Of a stretch of DNA of 7,798 nt, positions 5,527 to 7,798 are shown one piece after another. Every line of letters starts with the position of its first letter. Position 1 is the first letter of the stretch. The notes beneath the pieces are model-generated. The model did not search any database, was not told the origin of the DNA, and saw only the letters and a list, made by a program, of their open reading frames with translations. The position numbers and the translations under genes are program-made. Source of the stretch: Alphaproteobacteria bacterium UBA4588 (GTDB taxonomy: Bacteria > Pseudomonadota > Alphaproteobacteria > Puniceispirillales > Puniceispirillaceae); the NCBI GenBank assembly GCA_002387605.1, contig DGJU01000090.1, positions 1 through 7,798 on the forward strand, written 5' to 3'.

Positions 5527-6198
5527 ATGGTATCATCCCGAGGGCCATTTGAGCCGAGGTTTTCTGAACTTCCCGGCACTGTTCCAATTTTCCCCCTATC
5601 TGGCGCTGTTTTGTTGCCAGGTGGGCGTTTACCGCTGAATATTTTCGAGCCACGTTATCTGTCGATGGTGCGTGATGCGATTGCCAGTCCACATCGTCTT
5701 ATTGGGATGATTCAATCCTATGATGATGCTGATGAACAGGGCAGAGCTGGTGCGCTTTATGATATTGGCTGTGCTGGCCGGATTAGTAGTTTTTCCGAAT
5801 CCGATGATGGCCGTGTGATGATTACATTATCAGGCACGACGCGGTTCCGACGGCTTGAGGATCATGAAGTTGAAGATGGCTATCGACTGGCACAGGTAAG
5901 CTGGGCAGATTTTGAAGCTGATTTAGCGCCCGTTGCAGATACAATTCAGCGCGACCATTTGGTTAGCGTGCTGCATGATTATTTTAAAATCAAAGGCTTT
6001 ACGGCCGACTGGGATCAGCTTGATGATTGTGAAGATGAGCGGCTGGTCACAACCCTATCGATGATTTGCCCGTTTGATGTGCCGGAAAAACAGGCGCTGT
6101 TAGAAGCCAATAGCTTGCCAGACCGGACCCAGCTGCTGATTGCTATTCTGGAAATGGCGAGCCATAGTGATAGTGATGAGGCAGGGGCACGCCACTAA
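5527..6198 (+). CDS. LON-substrate-binding-domain protein (Lon N-terminal-like)
   Basis: A 223-residue protein matching the freestanding Lon N-terminal domain family. Residues 15-48 carry the signature LPGTVPIFPLSGAVLLPGGRLPLNIFEPRYLSMV. LIGMIQ (58-63), YDIGCAGRISSFSESDDGRVMITLSGTTRFRR (78-109) and the C-terminal helical CPFDVPEKQALLEANSLPDRTQLLIAILEM follow. It has no AAA+ ATPase and no protease domain, so it is not the Lon protease. Its biochemical role is not firmly known; substrate binding or adaptor function is inferred from the domain. The place after cnoX and before a Trm112-like gene is a common alphaproteobacterial arrangement. It starts 124 bases after cnoX, with GAGG at 5511-5514 twelve bases before the ATG, a rather long spacing. 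The next gene follows after 26 bases, so the two are probably cotranscribed. Confidence 0.9.
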   Translation: MVSSRGPFEPRFSELPGTVPIFPLSGAVLLPGGRLPLNIFEPRYLSMVRDAIASPHRLIGMIQSYDDADEQGRAGALYDIGCAGRISSFSESDDGRVMITLSGTTRFRRLEDHEVEDGYRLAQVSWADFEADLAPVADTIQRDHLVSVLHDYFKIKGFTADWDQLDDCEDERLVTTLSMICPFDVPEKQALLEANSLPDRTQLLIAILEMASHSDSDEAGARH

Positions 6199-6224
6199 AC
6201 CATATTATAGCAGGGAAGACTGGT

Positions 6225-6491
6225 ATGACGTCGCATGATGATATCCAGAACGGTTCTGCTAAAATGGTGCGGACAAGCCCGCAGCTTCTCTCGTTACTGG
6301 TCTGCCCGCAAACCCGCTCCCCGCTTATTTATGATGCAGCCGCAGCAGAGCTTATCAGTCTGCAGGCCGCCTGCGCTTATAAAATTACGGATGCTGTGCC
6401 GATTATGCTACCCAGCCATGCGCGCCCTCTGAGCGAGGAAGAATGCGTAAAATGGCAGAAATCTCAACGCCGAAATAGCTCAGAAATATAG
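6225..6491 (+). CDS. Trm112-like (UPF0434/YcaR-type) small protein
   Basis: An 88-residue protein with the Trm112/YcaR core at about residues 19-73: SPQLLSLLVCPQTRSPLIYD, then AELISLQAACAYKITDAVPIMLPSHARPLSEEE. In eukaryotes and archaea Trm112 is an activating subunit of several methyltransferases; the role of the bacterial members is poorly defined. The usual bacterial form is about 60 residues, so this one has about 13 extra N-terminal residues and a basic tail. The zinc-ribbon cysteine pair is absent: Cys27 stands in CPQT rather than CPxC, with isolated Cys50 and Cys74. The motif usually read as AYPIRDGIP is AYKITDAVP here. AGGGA at 6212-6216 lies eight bases before the ATG and supports this start over the Met at residue 14, which has no Shine-Dalgarno. 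It is likely cotranscribed with the LON-domain gene. Confidence 0.87.
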   Translation: MTSHDDIQNGSAKMVRTSPQLLSLLVCPQTRSPLIYDAAAAELISLQAACAYKITDAVPIMLPSHARPLSEEECVKWQKSQRRNSSEI

Positions 6492-6571
6492 CGCTTATCG
6501 TCAAAGATATAGCAAACTGACCTACTCTAGTTGAACAAGAGTGATGTGCAAATTATGATTGCTGGCACTGC
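6492..6571. other. Convergent spacer between the Trm112-like gene and the FAD monooxygenase
   Basis: Eighty bases separate two stops that face each other. The only structure seen is a weak ACTCT (6524-6528)/AGAGT (6538-6542) inverted repeat with a nine-base loop and no T-tract. No intrinsic terminator is recognisable for either side. Confidence 0.4.
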
Positions 6572-7774
6572 CTAAAAGGGCATGACACCCGAAAATAGGC
6601 TAGGCCGGGAGAGCTGTCCGCCCATGGCTATTTGTTTCAGTTTGTTTTTCACTGGCAATGCGCCAAGGCCAACAAAGCCTAGTTCGCTCAAAGAGGATAA
6701 TAATCCGTCTGGTTGACTGAACAGCCAGTTCACTGACTGGGTAACAGCTGTCAGGCTTATAATTTCAGCCCGTCTTTTTGCAGCATAACTTTGTTGAACC
6801 GATAAATGGCCTGCCGATAGACCGCGGCTATGTGCCGTCTTCAGGCAGTCGGCCAGCTCGGCAATATCTGCAAGCGCAAGATTAAACCCCATGCCGGCAA
6901 GCGGGTGAAGTGCGTGGGCTGCATCTCCTGCCAAGATAAGTCCGGGCGCTGTAATGGTGGGCATAAAAGCCGGCTTTAACGGCCATAATAGAATATCATC
7001 ACAAATCGTCATTTTGCCCAAGCAATCACCAAAGCTATTCTGAAGCGCAGAAGATACCGCCTCTGCTCCTGCCTCAGCCAGTTTTTGAGCGGCCTCATCA
7101 GGCATGCTCCAAACAAGCGAGCCCTCATAATCAGTTGTTGGCATGATAGCGAGCGGACCGCCCGGCAAAAACCGCTGATAGGCTGTCTGATGCAGCGGGC
7201 GTTCAGTGGTGAGCAAGCTTACAAGTGCTGTTTGTTTCACTGAGAAGGGCACAGCTTTCAGGCGGGCGAGACTGCGTATCGTGCTTGCTGACCCATCACA
7301 GGCAATTGCAAGATGGCAATGATGCTCTGCACCATTAGCGTCTGTTAATCTGGTTACATCGCTGGTCCGCTCAAAGCCGGTAATATCTGCGGCGTATGGC
7401 GCTGGCCCGCGATACACAGCATCAAGGGCGTCTGATAGGACAGCGTTCCGGATAACATATGCCATGGCTGGCGCGTCATTATGCCAGCGTAGCGGCCAGT
7501 CTTTCCGGCCGCTCTTATTCGGCGGGCCGCCCTTTGCAACAGCAATTGTATGAATAGGACAGGCTGGCTCTGACATCTTGTCCCAGACGCCAAGCGCAGA
7601 CAGCATTTTCATTCCGGCATGATGTATTGTTGTTGTTCGCTTATCGCGCCGCACTGCTTCTTTTTTTTGGGCAAGCCAGCTATAGGAATAGCCGCTATGG
7701 GAGAGCATCAATGCAAGACATTTTGCCGTCAGCCCGCCGCCGATAAGAATAAGTTCCTCTGGTTTCTTCGTCAT
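6572..7774 (-). CDS. UbiH/UbiF/COQ6-family FAD-dependent monooxygenase (ubiquinone biosynthesis hydroxylase)
   Basis: A 400-residue class A flavoprotein monooxygenase, full length for the family. The FAD ADP-binding motif is ILIGGGLTA (9-17), with Ala17 in place of the third glycine. The DG motif is ACDGSASTIR (158-167). RFLPGGPLAIMP (201-212) is the usual family strand, and LILAGDAAHALHPLAGMGFNLALADI (279-304) is the GD motif contacting the FAD ribityl chain and isoalloxazine. Members hydroxylate the ubiquinone ring at C1, C5 or C6 using O2 and a reductant, probably in a membrane-associated Ubi complex. Alphaproteobacteria use UbiH, UbiF, UbiL and UbiM variants, and the position hydroxylated here cannot be told from sequence alone. 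AGGG lies seven bases before the ATG at 7774. The gene is convergent with the Trm112-like gene, and its promoter is beyond the window. An eight-base A-run covers codons 36-38. Confidence 0.9.
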   Translation of the reverse strand: MTKKPEELILIGGGLTAKCLALMLSHSGYSYSWLAQKKEAVRRDKRTTTIHHAGMKMLSALGVWDKMSEPACPIHTIAVAKGGPPNKSGRKDWPLRWHNDAPAMAYVIRNAVLSDALDAVYRGPAPYAADITGFERTSDVTRLTDANGAEHHCHLAIACDGSASTIRSLARLKAVPFSVKQTALVSLLTTERPLHQTAYQRFLPGGPLAIMPTTDYEGSLVWSMPDEAAQKLAEAGAEAVSSALQNSFGDCLGKMTICDDILLWPLKPAFMPTITAPGLILAGDAAHALHPLAGMGFNLALADIAELADCLKTAHSRGLSAGHLSVQQSYAAKRRAEIISLTAVTQSVNWLFSQPDGLLSSLSELGFVGLGALPVKNKLKQIAMGGQLSRPSLFSGVMPF

Positions 7775-7798
7775 GCTGACACCCTGTGCATTTTAAGA

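Noticed and set aside
6524..6542. ACTCT/AGAGT inverted repeat as a bidirectional terminator
   Set aside because: The stem is only five base pairs, AT-rich, and lacks a T-tract on either strand.
1..7798. CRISPR arrays, insertion sequences, toxin-antitoxin pairs, phage genes or defence systems
   Set aside because: No regularly spaced repeats, transposase motifs, terminal inverted repeats or defence-type domains were seen on either strand.

Overview
The window looks like part of an alphaproteobacterial chromosome with moderate GC content. A marine SAR116-like lineage is possible, but that is a guess from gene content and style. The main support is the run of a ProRS-associated YbaK-type editing protein, a CnoX/YbbN chaperedoxin with an intact WCGPC site, a LON-substrate-binding-domain protein and a Trm112-like protein, followed by a UbiH-family hydroxylase. 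This grouping is familiar from alphaproteobacteria. The tRNA-Gly has an encoded CCA and a near-consensus sigma-70 promoter.

Layout, left to right. (1) Positions 1-1259, minus strand: a partial gene running off the left edge. It encodes a TPR protein that continues into a GT-B/heptosyltransferase-like glycosyltransferase domain. It is AT-rich compared with the rest. (2) 1458-1532, minus: tRNA-Gly(GCC) with its own promoter. (3) 1598-3693, minus: a two-gene, translationally coupled module made of a Gfo/Idh/MocA oxidoreductase and a WbpE-type PLP aminotransferase. Together they fit oxidation and transamination at C3 of a nucleotide sugar. (4) 3694-3933: a divergent intergenic region with small dyads. 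(5) 3934-5402, plus: the tRNA(Pro) trans-editing protein and CnoX, overlapping by ATGA. (6) 5403-5526: a spacer with two inverted repeats. (7) 5527-6491, plus: the LON-domain protein and a Trm112-like protein, probably one transcription unit. (8) 6572-7774, minus: a UbiH/UbiF/COQ6-family FAD monooxygenase, convergent with the preceding genes.

How they work together. The left part, up to about 3.7 kb, is surface-polysaccharide or protein-glycosylation material: making an amino sugar and transferring a sugar. The right part is a housekeeping quality-control group: clearing mischarged Ala-tRNA(Pro), protecting proteins under oxidative stress, a LON-like domain of unknown role and a Trm112-like partner, next to ubiquinone synthesis. 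The base composition changes across the tRNA gene. The TPR-glycosyltransferase side gives about 38-45% GC in hand-counted 60-base samples; the aminotransferase gives about 55-57%. That makes the tRNA a plausible edge of a variable surface-sugar region, but I see no attachment-site repeat or integrase. I found no CRISPR array, insertion sequence, toxin-antitoxin pair or phage gene, and nothing I would call a clearly new system.
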